Positions 7,795 to 16,970 of a DNA stretch of 53,030 nt are shown here, piece by piece. Within the stretch, counting starts at the first letter, position 1. Each line of letters starts with the position of its first letter. Source of the DNA: JBGAPI01 sp044221335 (lineage in GTDB: Bacteria; Pseudomonadota; Gammaproteobacteria; Xanthomonadales; Ahniellaceae). A program made the position numbers and the translations under genes. The notes beneath the pieces were generated by a model. It was not told where the DNA came from. It made no database searches and worked only from the letters and a program-made list of their open reading frames with translations. The stretch lies in NCBI GenBank assembly GCA_044221335.1, contig JBGAPI010000036.1:1-53030 (forward strand). The letters are read 5' to 3'.

Positions 7795-8955
7795 ATGTTC
7801 AAGTTCTGGAAGCGCTCCAAACCACCGGAAACCCCCGCGCCGGCCCCTGTCGAGGTGACGCCGATGCCTGCGGCGGAAGCCGCTGCGGCGCCAGCCGCGC
7901 CGACCGATCCCCTCCCAGCCCCTCCGGCTTCGGCCCCTGCTCCTTCGGCTCCTTCGGCTTCTTCTGCTCCGGCTCCGGCAGTCCCGACAGTCTCTCCATC
8001 GGCTCCCAGTCTTCAAAAGGGGGCAGCCGTGCCCGCGGCTGCCCCGTCCTGGCGCGAACGCCTCGCCGGCAACGCCTTCGGCCGCCGGATCGCCGCGCTG
8101 TTCTCCTCCAATCCGAAGCTCGACGACAACCTGCTCGACGAACTCGAGACCGCTCTCCTGACCGCCGACGTCGGCGTCGGCGCGACCACCGCGCTGATCG
8201 AGGATCTGCGCCGCCGGATGGGCGCGCGGCTGTTCGCCGACGGCCGCGCGCTGCTCGCGGCCTTGCGCGCGGACCTCGTGAAGATCCTGCGTCCGGTCGC
8301 GGTCCCGTTCGCGATCGACGGCGACCGCAAGCCCTTCGTGCTGATGGTGGTCGGCGTCAACGGCGTCGGCAAGACGACGACGATCGGCAAGCTCGCGCAG
8401 CACCTGAAGAACGAAGGCGCGAACGTGATGCTCGCCGCCGGCGACACCTTCCGCGCCGCCGCCGTCGCGCAACTGCAGACCTGGGGCGAGCGCAACGGTG
8501 TGACCGTGGTCGCGCAGGGCCAGGGCGCCGATCCGGCCTCGGTCGCGTTCGACGCTCTGACCAAGGCGAAGGCGCGCGGCATCGACGTGCTGATCGCCGA
8601 CACTGCGGGCCGCCTGCATACCCAGGCCGGCCTGATGGAGGAGCTCGCGAAATTCAAGCGCGTGCTCGGCAAGGTCGATCCGACCGCGCCGCACGAGGTG
8701 CTGATGGTGCTGGACGGCACCACCGGCCAGAACGCACTTTCGCAGCTGAAGCAGTTCCGCGCCGCGGTCGGCGTCACCGGCCTCGCGGTCACCAAGCTCG
8801 ACGGTAGCGCCAAGGGCGGCGTGCTGTTCGCGCTGGCGCGCGAGTTTGGCGTTCCGATCCGCTACGTCGGCACCGGCGAGCGGCTGGAGGATCTGCGCGT
8901 GTTCGACCCGGAGGCGCTGGTGGACGGCCTGCTGCCGGAAAACATCGGAACTTGA
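7795..8955 (+). CDS. ftsY: Signal recognition particle receptor FtsY
   Basis: A 386-residue SRP GTPase that docks ribosome-SRP complexes at the inner membrane. Domains in order: a basic N-terminus (MFKFWKRSK), a Pro/Ala-rich linker to about residue 80 replacing the usual acidic A domain, then the N domain (about 85-170) and the G domain. GTPase motifs are clear: P-loop G-V-N-G-V-G-K-T (187-194), D-T-A-G-R (269-273) and T-K-L-D-G (333-337), plus the insertion-box motif D-T-F-R-A-A-A. The unusually repetitive P-A-P linker is the only odd feature. The stop codon overlaps the TTG start of mutY. Confidence 0.97.
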   Translation: MFKFWKRSKPPETPAPAPVEVTPMPAAEAAAAPAAPTDPLPAPPASAPAPSAPSASSAPAPAVPTVSPSAPSLQKGAAVPAAAPSWRERLAGNAFGRRIAALFSSNPKLDDNLLDELETALLTADVGVGATTALIEDLRRRMGARLFADGRALLAALRADLVKILRPVAVPFAIDGDRKPFVLMVVGVNGVGKTTTIGKLAQHLKNEGANVMLAAGDTFRAAAVAQLQTWGERNGVTVVAQGQGADPASVAFDALTKAKARGIDVLIADTAGRLHTQAGLMEELAKFKRVLGKVDPTAPHEVLMVLDGTTGQNALSQLKQFRAAVGVTGLAVTKLDGSAKGGVLFALAREFGVPIRYVGTGERLEDLRVFDPEALVDGLLPENIGT

Positions 8956-10178
8956 GCAGCCCGCGTCCGACCGCCGGGAGGTCGACCCGCAGCGGCGCGA
9001 AGATCGTCACCCCCGCGCAGGCGGGGAAGCGCCGACGTGCCCCGCAGGCGCGCGCCACCGTCGCCGAGTCGCTGGACGCCCCGATCGCCGCCCCACTGCT
9101 GGCCTGGCATGCGCGGCACGGTCGCCACGATCTCCCGTGGCAACACCCGCGCACGCCCTACCGCGTCTGGCTGTCCGAGGTGATGCTGCAGCAGACCCAG
9201 GTCGCGACCGTCGTCCCCTACTTCGAGAAATTCCTCGCGCGCTTCCCGACACTGTCGGCGCTCGCCGCCGCGCCGCTCGACGAGGTGCTGGCGCTGTGGT
9301 CGGGGCTCGGCTACTACAGCCGCGCGCGCAACCTGCACCGTTGCGCCGGACTCTGCGTCGACCGCCATGGCGGAGAGCTGCCGGACGACGTCGCGCGGCT
9401 GATGCGGCTGCCCGGCATCGGCCGCTCGACTGCCGGCGCGATCGTCAGCCAGGCGCACGATCGTCCGGCCGCGATCCTCGACGGCAACGTGCGGCGCCTG
9501 CTGATCCGCTACTACGCGCTGGCCGGCGACCCGCGCTCGACGGCGATGGAGAAGCGCCTGTGGGAACTCGCCGAAGCGCAACTGCCGGCACGCGACGGCG
9601 CCGACTACAGCCAGGCACTGATGGACCTCGGCGCCACCGTGTGCACGCCGCGTGCGCCGCGCTGCCCGGAATGCCCGCTGCGCGCCGGCTGCGCGGCACT
9701 CGCACAGGAGCGGGTAGACCTGCTGCCGGAGGCCCGCGCGCGCAGGGCCGTGCCGGAGCGCGCGAGCTTCGTTCTCCTGCTGATCGATCGGGCACGCAGG
9801 AGTGTCCTGCTGGAGCAGCGGCCGCCCGTCGGGGTCTGGGCGGGCTTGTGGACGCCGCCGCTGGGCGAACGACGGAATGCATTGCTGGACGCGCATCGCC
9901 GCGCCGGCGCGAACCCGTCGGAGCCCATCGAACTGCCGGCGTTCGTCCACGTGTTCTCGCACTTCCGCCTGCGCCTGAGCCCGCTGCTTCACTGCGCCGA
10001 CGCTGCGCCCGCGGCCGCGGCGGGCGATAATGCCGGGCAGCGCTGGCAGCCGCTCGCCCGTCTCGACGAGGTCGGACTGCCGTCCCCGATGCGACGACTG
10101 CTCGACGACGTCGCCGCCGAAATCGCCGCCGGCGTGTCGCCGGCGCTTCCGCCATCACGAGCCCGGAAAAACCGATGA
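8952..10178 (+). CDS. mutY: A/G-specific adenine DNA glycosylase MutY
   Basis: Removes adenine mispaired with 8-oxoguanine. Recognised by L-S-E-V-M-L-Q-Q-T-Q with the catalytic Glu, the helix-hairpin-helix L-P-G-I-G-R-S-T-A, the catalytic Asp in I-L-D-G-N-V, the 4Fe-4S loop C-x6-C-x2-C-x5-C, and a C-terminal NUDIX-like domain (about 265-395). The only in-frame start before the conserved domain is TTG 8952, overlapping the ftsY stop. The resulting 44-residue N-terminal extension is basic, not conserved in other MutY proteins as I know them, and contains I-V-T-P-A-Q-A-G, the translation of a common dispersed repeat. A non-standard start nearer to residue 45 cannot be excluded. The stop overlaps yggX (ATGA). 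Confidence 0.95.
   Translation: MSSPRPTAGRSTRSGAKIVTPAQAGKRRRAPQARATVAESLDAPIAAPLLAWHARHGRHDLPWQHPRTPYRVWLSEVMLQQTQVATVVPYFEKFLARFPTLSALAAAPLDEVLALWSGLGYYSRARNLHRCAGLCVDRHGGELPDDVARLMRLPGIGRSTAGAIVSQAHDRPAAILDGNVRRLLIRYYALAGDPRSTAMEKRLWELAEAQLPARDGADYSQALMDLGATVCTPRAPRCPECPLRAGCAALAQERVDLLPEARARRAVPERASFVLLLIDRARRSVLLEQRPPVGVWAGLWTPPLGERRNALLDAHRRAGANPSEPIELPAFVHVFSHFRLRLSPLLHCADAAPAAAAGDNAGQRWQPLARLDEVGLPSPMRRLLDDVAAEIAAGVSPALPPSRARKNR
9004..9029. repeat. Dispersed-repeat fragment (cgtcacccccgcg...gcgggg type) inside mutY
   Basis: The bases tcgtcacccccgcgcaggcg and following resemble the half-element of a short dispersed repeat common in proteobacterial genomes, usually between genes, whose translation gives the familiar spurious V-T-P-A-Q-A-G. 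Here it is in frame inside the non-conserved N-terminal extension of mutY. Confidence 0.55.
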
Positions 10179-10447
10179 GTCCGCCCCGCACCGTGTTCTG
10201 CGACAAGCACCAGATCGAGACCGAGGGCCTGCCCTTCGCCCCCTGGCCGGGCGAGCTCGGCAAGCGCGTGTTCAACCACATCGGCAAGGCCGCGTGGGCC
10301 GAATGGCTGGCCCACCAGACCATGCTGATCAACGAGAACCGCCTCTCGCCGCTCGACCCCGAGCACCGCTCCTTCCTCGCCACCGAGATGGAGAAGTTCC
10401 TCTTCGGCGAGGGCTCGGAGAAGCCGCAGGGCTACACTCCGACATAG
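10175..10447 (+). CDS. yggX: YggX, Fe(2+)-trafficking / oxidative-damage protection protein
   Basis: A 90-residue protein matching YggX through its whole length: Cys9 in the V-F-C-x-K motif, P-W-P-G-E-L-G-K-R, A-W-A-E-W-L-x-H-Q-T-M-L-I-N-E-N-R-L and the C-terminal K-F-L-F-G. The family is linked to iron handling and protection of iron-sulfur clusters in the cytosol. The start overlaps the mutY stop by ATGA; the mutY-yggX pairing is common and fits the 4Fe-4S cluster of MutY. Confidence 0.96.
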   Translation: MSPPRTVFCDKHQIETEGLPFAPWPGELGKRVFNHIGKAAWAEWLAHQTMLINENRLSPLDPEHRSFLATEMEKFLFGEGSEKPQGYTPT

Positions 10448-10461
10448 CGCGGGTTGGGCGG

Positions 10462-10485
10462 ACTTCGGCACGCCGGCGCGCCGAA
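10462..10485. terminator. Hairpin between convergent yggX and the 10524 gene
   Basis: Inverted repeat cttcggc / gccgaag (7-bp arms, 10-base GC-rich loop) in the 76-base gap between convergent genes. There is no T-tract, so intrinsic termination is only likely, not certain. Confidence 0.4.
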
Positions 10486-10523
10486 GCCTCCCTCGGCGAC
10501 CGCTCGCATCCCGTCGGAGCTCG

Positions 10524-11021
10524 CTAGAAGCGGTAGGTCGTCACGCTGCACTGCGTGTCGGTAACGCGTCCATTGGTGTAGTAGTCGAAGCAGATGTTGT
10601 AGGCGTAGAAGCTTCCGCTGCTCGAGGTCCTGGTGAAATTCCTGAGGTAACCGCCGGAGTCCTCGTAGTAGCCGACTTCCTTCTGCGTGTTCGGAATGGG
10701 AACGGCACCCAGACTCGACGTCGCGCTGACGACACCAGCGCATTCGCGCGAGCCGTCCTCGTAGATCACCTTGAACGTCGCGCCGGCAGGCAGCTTGGCA
10801 ATGCCGTTCTTGGTCCGATACGCCCCTGCCAATTGCGACAAGGTTTCATTCCTGACTTCGAAATCGCTGTAGACGGCGACGTTGTGCACGGTCTGCAAGG
10901 CGCTGTACGGAGACTGGCGCGTATCGATGGTCGGCGCGTTCGGACCGCAGTCGATTGCAGCCGACGCAGAGCCGATCAGGCCGAGGTACAAAGGGATGGC
11001 GAGTAGCGAATTGACTTTCAT
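10524..11021 (-). CDS. Secreted protein of unknown function
   Basis: From ATG 11021 a 165-residue protein with signal peptide MKVNSLLAIPLYLGLIGSAS-A and a mature part with three Cys (near the start D-C-G, R-E-C-A and N-I-C, plus one before the C-terminal strand, T-Q-C-S), rich in Tyr, Ser and Thr. I recognise no family. An alternative start at ATG 11042 overlaps the upstream gene's stop (ATGA) and adds M-N-E-Q-G-Q-D; the aagga there could serve as binding site for 11021. The pair is clearly one transcription unit. Confidence 0.7.
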   Translation of the reverse strand: MKVNSLLAIPLYLGLIGSASAAIDCGPNAPTIDTRQSPYSALQTVHNVAVYSDFEVRNETLSQLAGAYRTKNGIAKLPAGATFKVIYEDGSRECAGVVSATSSLGAVPIPNTQKEVGYYEDSGGYLRNFTRTSSSGSFYAYNICFDYYTNGRVTDTQCSVTTYRF

Positions 11022-11038
11022 GTCCTGTCCTTGTTCGT

Positions 11039-11992
11039 TCATGGAAATTGACCCGCGACAGCGCCTCGATTGATCGAGTCGAGGATTTGCCGTTGCTTTT
11101 GGAGTGCTTCGGCGAATTGGGACGGTGTCGCGACTTCGTCGCGAAGAAAGTCCTGATAGCTGCCGGCGAAGCACTGATTGAGGTTCATGCACATGTGTCG
11201 CATGACGTAGCCGTTGGTGCCGCAGTCCCTGCCCAGCGCGCATCCGACCAGATGCCAGGCGACGTAATCCGCCGTCGCATCGCAGAACGGCGCGTAGAGT
11301 TCACGCCTCTCGCTGTTGTCGAGGCAGATCGAATCGGTCATCTCGCCGATCGCTTCACCGTCCTTCGAGGATGCGATGGCGGCCATTCGCGCCTTGACGT
11401 CCTCCGGCGACAGGTTGTCGGCATCGGCGCCGAGTCGAGCGGCCTTCGCGGCGAGAGAACCCTGTTCCCTCGCGATTGCGGCCATGCTGGCGAGGGTGGA
11501 CGCATTGATCCGCGTCGCGGCCAGGCTCCTGCAGCGGGCCGACACCGTTTCGAGGTGCCTCAGCACTGCGGTACGCCTGGGCTCCGGCAGGGTCATTGCG
11601 TACCCGCGGAACCCTTCGACGTAGTTGCTCGAGATGGACATCGAGGAGCACTCCGCGTAGGCCTTTTCGGTCCACCACGCCGCGTCTCCGTCACCGACAC
11701 TGACCGCGCCGCTCTGGCCGTAGACGAAACTCGCCAGGTCGGTCGCGGACGCGAATTCCGCCGACCGTGACTTCGGCGCCGATGTCGACGCCGCGACCGT
11801 GTTCCGGGCGGGATCGATTCGATCGGCCGAGGCACGTTCCGCACCGTCCCCCCGTCGCGCCGCCGGCGTCGCCGATACCGTCGTCGCTTCTGACGGCCGG
11901 TCCGCGGTCCTGCCTTGGCCAGCGGAATCCGCGATCCACCAGCAGATCGCCACGGCGCACAGCACGAATCCGATGGAATGCTTCAGTTGCAT
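11039..11992 (-). CDS. Membrane-anchored or exported protein of unknown function
   Basis: A 317-residue protein with an N-terminal hydrophobic segment (about residues 6-24, signal anchor or signal peptide), a low-complexity linker (26-75) rich in Ala, Arg and Thr, and an alpha-helical body with several cysteines (for example A-E-C-S, S-I-C-L, P-F-C-D, V-G-C-A-L, D-C-G, H-M-C-M, Q-C-F). No known domain recognised. A Shine-Dalgarno gagga precedes ATG 11992. Its stop overlaps a possible start of the 10524 gene, so the two are likely co-translated. Confidence 0.72.
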   Translation of the reverse strand: MQLKHSIGFVLCAVAICWWIADSAGQGRTADRPSEATTVSATPAARRGDGAERASADRIDPARNTVAASTSAPKSRSAEFASATDLASFVYGQSGAVSVGDGDAAWWTEKAYAECSSMSISSNYVEGFRGYAMTLPEPRRTAVLRHLETVSARCRSLAATRINASTLASMAAIAREQGSLAAKAARLGADADNLSPEDVKARMAAIASSKDGEAIGEMTDSICLDNSERRELYAPFCDATADYVAWHLVGCALGRDCGTNGYVMRHMCMNLNQCFAGSYQDFLRDEVATPSQFAEALQKQRQILDSINRGAVAGQFP

Positions 11993-12141
11993 GAAATCCT
12001 CGAGCCAATCGCGGTAAAGCGGGAACCAGACGTCGAAGCGAACACGCGGCGTTCCGCCGGATCGCCGTACAAGAACCGGAATCGACGTCGCGACTCATGC
12101 CTTCGACGAGGAGCGTGAAACGCGACATGAACTGCGACCCC
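11993..12141. other. Intergenic start of a 550-base gap
   Basis: The gap between the 11039 gene (leftward) and the 12543 gene (rightward) spans 11993-12542. This first part should hold the promoter of the leftward pair; I saw no clear boxes. Confidence 0.35.
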
Positions 12142-12420
12142 ACACTTCGCGGAAACCGGGGAAAGAATCGATCACGCGATCCGCGGGGCCGGTCGGGCCA
12201 CGCACGTCACGTCGCGATCACCGACGCGTCACTCCGCGGATTCCGGCGAGAAAGTCGATCACGCATCCGGGTGTCCGGTCGGGCCGCGCCGTCCGCGACG
12301 CGAATGCCGACCCGTCACTTCGCGGATTCCGGCGAGAAAATCGATCACGCGCCCCGGATGGCCGGCCGGCCGACGCATCACTTCGCCAAGGCCGGCGAAG
12401 CCATCGACCACGGAACGTGG
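12142..12420. repeat. Four imperfect tandem repeats (about 86 bp) upstream of the acyl-CoA synthetase-like gene
   Basis: Units begin near 12142, 12229, 12315 and 12378 (spacing 87, 86, 63). Each begins cacttcgcgg or close and continues through a gcgagaaa-like stretch to atcgatcacgc; the first two spacers share ggtcgggcc. The last unit is the most diverged. One frame across them is open, but the translated product is Arg-rich and has no start signal, so I treat them as non-coding. Confidence 0.75.
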
Positions 12421-12542
12421 CAATTCGCGCTCGCGCACCTGGAGGGGCCAGCCCCGCGGAGACGGCGAGCCTGGACCAAGGTCCGATAGCTCACGCCGGC
12501 CATAGTCCCTACCCTCGCCCCATCGCCGTTTGGAGCCTCGCG

Positions 12543-14057
<1,515 letters not shown>

Positions 14058-14060
<3 letters not shown>

Positions 14061-14094
14061 GGCGGGCACTGCCCGCCATCGCGAAGTGCCTCGC
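14058..14094. repeat. REP-like family A repeat at the 12543 gene stop
   Basis: TAG stop followed at once by ggcgggca-c-tgcccgcc (14061-14077, perfect 8-bp arms) and catcgcgaagtgcctcgcc. A decayed second copy is visible around 14148-14200 (gactgcccgacactgcc ... ggccgccctac). Confidence 0.85.
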
Positions 14095-14261
14095 CACCGC
14101 GGCTGAAATCACCCCCGCCACGGGCATTTCGAAACCATCGACGGGTGGAGACTGCCCGACACTGCCAGGTGCCTCGTGCAGGCGGCCGATGGCCGCCCTA
14201 CGAAAAAAACCGACCATTCGGCCGGGCGAGGAGAGCCAACAAGGCGTCGCTCTTCAATGAC

Positions 14262-14290
14262 GGAATGGACGCGCGCAGCGCATCCATTCC
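14262..14290 (-). terminator. Hairpin downstream of the TonB-dependent receptor gene
   Basis: Arms ggaatggacgcgc and gcgcatccattcc (13 bases, one mismatch) around a 3-base loop, 15 bases past the receptor stop on the minus strand. No T-run follows, so it may act as a transcript-stabilising or Rho-assisted end. Confidence 0.5.
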
Positions 14291-14305
14291 GCAGCGGAGC
14301 GAGAA

Positions 14306-16639
14306 CTAGAAGTTGTAGCGAAGGCTCAGGTAGTAGTTGCGCGGCTGCCCGTAGTACGCCGTCTGGATGTTGCCCACGCTGGAGAATTCCTGCGCATCGG
14401 TCTTGTAGGTGCGGTCGGTGAGGTTGCGCACGCCGGCGCGGGCCTGCCACTTGCCGTCGGCCGAGTCGAGCACCGCGAAGGCGCCGACCAGGGTATAGGC
14501 GTCCTGCATCAGCACGGCGCGGTTGTCGACCGACAGCCAGGTATCGTCGCGCCAGGAGACATCGGTTCCCAGCGTCAGCGCGCAGCCGTTGTCGAGCGAC
14601 AGCGTGTGGCCGAGCGCGAGGCGCGCGGTCCACTTCGGCGAGAACGGCACGTGATCGTGCAGGCTGGCCAGCGCCGGATTGACGACGACGCGCGGGTCGA
14701 TGAAGGAGTCGTAGCGGGCATTCAGGTAGCCGACCTGCAGCGCGGCCTGGGTCGCGTCGCCGATCAGCGCGTTGCCCTCGAGTTCCGCGCCGTCGATCTT
14801 CAGCTTGGCGGCGTTCAGCACCGGGAAGGCGAAGGTCGGCACCGGGGCTCCGGGGTTCTGCACCTCGGACACGCGGGCCTGGAAGTCCTTGTAGTCGCTG
14901 TGGAAGACGTCCGCGTGGATGCGCCAGCGCTTGTCCGCCGCATTGATCTTCAGGCCCGCCTCGTAGGTCCAGACGAACTCCGGATCGAAGGTCGAGACCT
15001 CGGCGGCCGAGTTGGCGCGACCATTGAAGCCGCCGGACTTGAACCCGCGGTTGGCGGACAGGTAGCCCATGGTGTTGTCGTCGAACTGCTTCGACAGGCT
15101 GATCGACGGCGTGGTCGCATCCCAGGAGTCGCTGCGCTTGAAGGCGAAGGTGCCGCGCAGCGCCGCGAGGCTGGAGAAGGTGCTGGTGGTCCGGGCGTAG
15201 TCCTTGTCCTCGTCCGTGTAGCGCAGTCCGCCGGAAAGCGTCCAGCTCGGTACGAACTCCCAGTTGGCGTGGGCGAAGGCAGCCCAGCTGCGGGTGGTGA
15301 GGTCGTCGTCGATGGTGCGCAGGAAACTGATCGGATTGCCGGCGAGCGCCAGCAGGCTGTTGGCGTAGGCTTCCTGATGGCTCGGCACCGTCTCGCGCAG
15401 GTAGTAGAGGCCATAGGTGGCCTGCAGGTTGGAGCCGTTGCTGTAGCCGAGCTGCAGCTCCTGGCTGATCTGCTTCTGGTCGAGGTCGACGAGGACGTCG
15501 CCGAGCTGGAATTCGGAGGCGTCGATGTCGACGAAGGAACGGGTGTTGAGCCGGCGATACGCGGTGATCGACTTCAGCGTCCACGCGTCGTTGAGGTTCC
15601 AGGCGAGGTTCGCCGCCGCGCCGCGGTGGCGGAGCTGCTGGCCGTCGTCGGTCGGGAACGAGGTGCGGGTGTGGAAGTCGTAGCCGTGGTTGTCGATCGG
15701 CCGCAGCACGACGGCGCCGCGCGCGAGGTCGGTCTGGACCAGTGGCGCCTCCGGATGGCCGAGGGTCAGCGGGTCGTCCTGATGGGTGTAGTCGATCGTG
15801 AAGATCGCGCGGAAATCGGCGGTCGGATGCCAGCCGAGCTTGACCCGCGCGGCCTCGGCGTCGTTCTGGTTGTACTGCTCGTGGCTGACCGGATCGCGCA
15901 CGTAGCCGTCGTCGCCGTAGCCGGCGGCGGCCACGCTGATCGACAGCGTGTCGGAGATCGGCGTCGTCGCGTACAGCCGACCCTCCACGCGGCCCTGGTC
16001 GCCGACCAGCGCCTCGAGGCTGCCCTCGGTCTTGTCGCCCGGATCGCGGGTGACGACCTTGATCGCGCCACCGGTGGAGTTCTTCCCGTACAGCGTGCCC
16101 TGCGGGCCACGCAGCACCTCGACGTGGTCGACGTCGAACAGGCCGAACAGGGCGCCCTGGATGCGCGAGTAGTAGACGTCGTCGACGTAGATGCCGACGC
16201 CGGGGTCGAAGGTCTGCAGCGCGTCCGGCTGGCCGATGCCGCGGATGAAGGCGTTGACCGCGAACGACGAGCCGCGACCCTGGACGATGTTGAGGTTGGG
16301 AACCGCGCCCTGCAGGCCGTCGATGTTGCGGGCGCCGAGGTCGCGCAGTTGTTCCTCGCCGAACGAGGACACCGCGACCGGGACCTTTTCGACGTTCTCC
16401 GCGCGGCGGCGGGCGGTCACGGTGACGGTGGACAGCGTCTGCGGCGTCTTCGCGCCGGCGGACGCGGACTCGTCGGCCGATCCGGTCGCTGCGGCTGCGT
16501 CGGCAGCGGCGTCGGCGCTCGCCTCGTTGCTGGCCTCCGCATTTGCCGCGGCCGCGGCCTCGGCATGCGCGCGGGCGGACAAGGTGGCGACGAGCGCCAG
16601 CGACAGCGCGAGGGTCAGGCGATTGCGGGTCGTTCTCAT
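14306..16639 (-). CDS. TonB-dependent outer-membrane receptor
   Basis: A 777-residue receptor. Signal peptide to about residue 26, then an Ala/Ser/Asp-rich low-complexity segment (27-63), a TonB box-like S-T-V-T-V-T-A-R-R, and the plug domain (about 80-195) with I-R-G-I-G-Q, V-D-D-V-Y-Y-S-R and V-E-V-L-R-G-P-Q-G-T-L-Y-G-K-N-S-T-G-G. The rest is a 22-strand type barrel ending L-R-Y-N-F. Of the TonB receptors it most resembles the large Xanthomonadales/Sphingomonadales group; the ligand is unknown. Downstream of it (leftward) is the acyl-CoA synthetase end, and divergently transcribed is the GntP permease, so shared regulation from the 331-base spacer is possible. Confidence 0.93.
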   Translation of the reverse strand: MRTTRNRLTLALSLALVATLSARAHAEAAAAANAEASNEASADAAADAAAATGSADESASAGAKTPQTLSTVTVTARRRAENVEKVPVAVSSFGEEQLRDLGARNIDGLQGAVPNLNIVQGRGSSFAVNAFIRGIGQPDALQTFDPGVGIYVDDVYYSRIQGALFGLFDVDHVEVLRGPQGTLYGKNSTGGAIKVVTRDPGDKTEGSLEALVGDQGRVEGRLYATTPISDTLSISVAAAGYGDDGYVRDPVSHEQYNQNDAEAARVKLGWHPTADFRAIFTIDYTHQDDPLTLGHPEAPLVQTDLARGAVVLRPIDNHGYDFHTRTSFPTDDGQQLRHRGAAANLAWNLNDAWTLKSITAYRRLNTRSFVDIDASEFQLGDVLVDLDQKQISQELQLGYSNGSNLQATYGLYYLRETVPSHQEAYANSLLALAGNPISFLRTIDDDLTTRSWAAFAHANWEFVPSWTLSGGLRYTDEDKDYARTTSTFSSLAALRGTFAFKRSDSWDATTPSISLSKQFDDNTMGYLSANRGFKSGGFNGRANSAAEVSTFDPEFVWTYEAGLKINAADKRWRIHADVFHSDYKDFQARVSEVQNPGAPVPTFAFPVLNAAKLKIDGAELEGNALIGDATQAALQVGYLNARYDSFIDPRVVVNPALASLHDHVPFSPKWTARLALGHTLSLDNGCALTLGTDVSWRDDTWLSVDNRAVLMQDAYTLVGAFAVLDSADGKWQARAGVRNLTDRTYKTDAQEFSSVGNIQTAYYGQPRNYYLSLRYNF

Positions 16640-16970
16640 TGTGGGCCTCCCGGGGCAACGTGCGGATTCAGCGCAGAGTACTGATCGGCTCCGCGGCGGA
16701 CACTCGTACCTTGGTCCATACCCTTCCCTGCCGTCTTCGTACCTTCGTACAGTTACGTCTCGACGAAGGACATCGTTGAATTCCGGCCACCAAGCTCACT
16801 CTCGGCGACATCGAGTGCGCGCTGTACCTGGTGTTTCGGGTGGGCGTGTCAGCCCCCTGAGTCAGGGGGCGCGAAACCCAGGCCGAGCCTGGGTTTCGCG
16901 GGGTGTGGAGGTGCTTCTGGCCGAGCCGAGCGCGGCATGGCGGACTGTTCAATCACTTGACGAGGTACGG
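16640..16970. promoter_or_regulatory. Divergent spacer with two adjacent perfect hairpins
   Basis: 331 bases between the receptor (leftward) and GntP permease (rightward). Two perfect palindromes abut: gccccctga-g-tcagggggc (16852-16870) and cgcgaaacccaggc-cga-gcctgggtttcgcg (16870-16900; 14-bp arms). They lie 71-119 bases before the permease start and could be a leader attenuator, operator or repeat element. No clear promoter boxes seen. Confidence 0.6.

Noticed and set aside
12142..12420. CRISPR or integron array
   Set aside because: Only four units, unequal spacing and partly repeated spacers; no cas or integrase gene.
12097..12489. 130-codon frame across the tandem repeats
   Set aside because: Arg-rich translation, no ribosome binding site, open only because the repeat units lack stops in that frame.
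14262..14290. Certain intrinsic terminator of the TonB receptor gene
   Set aside because: Good stem, but no T-tract; kept only as a moderate-confidence hairpin.
14109..16658. 849-codon frame overlapping the TonB receptor in another minus-strand frame
   Set aside because: The receptor frame has all TonB motifs; this one is compositionally biased and has none.
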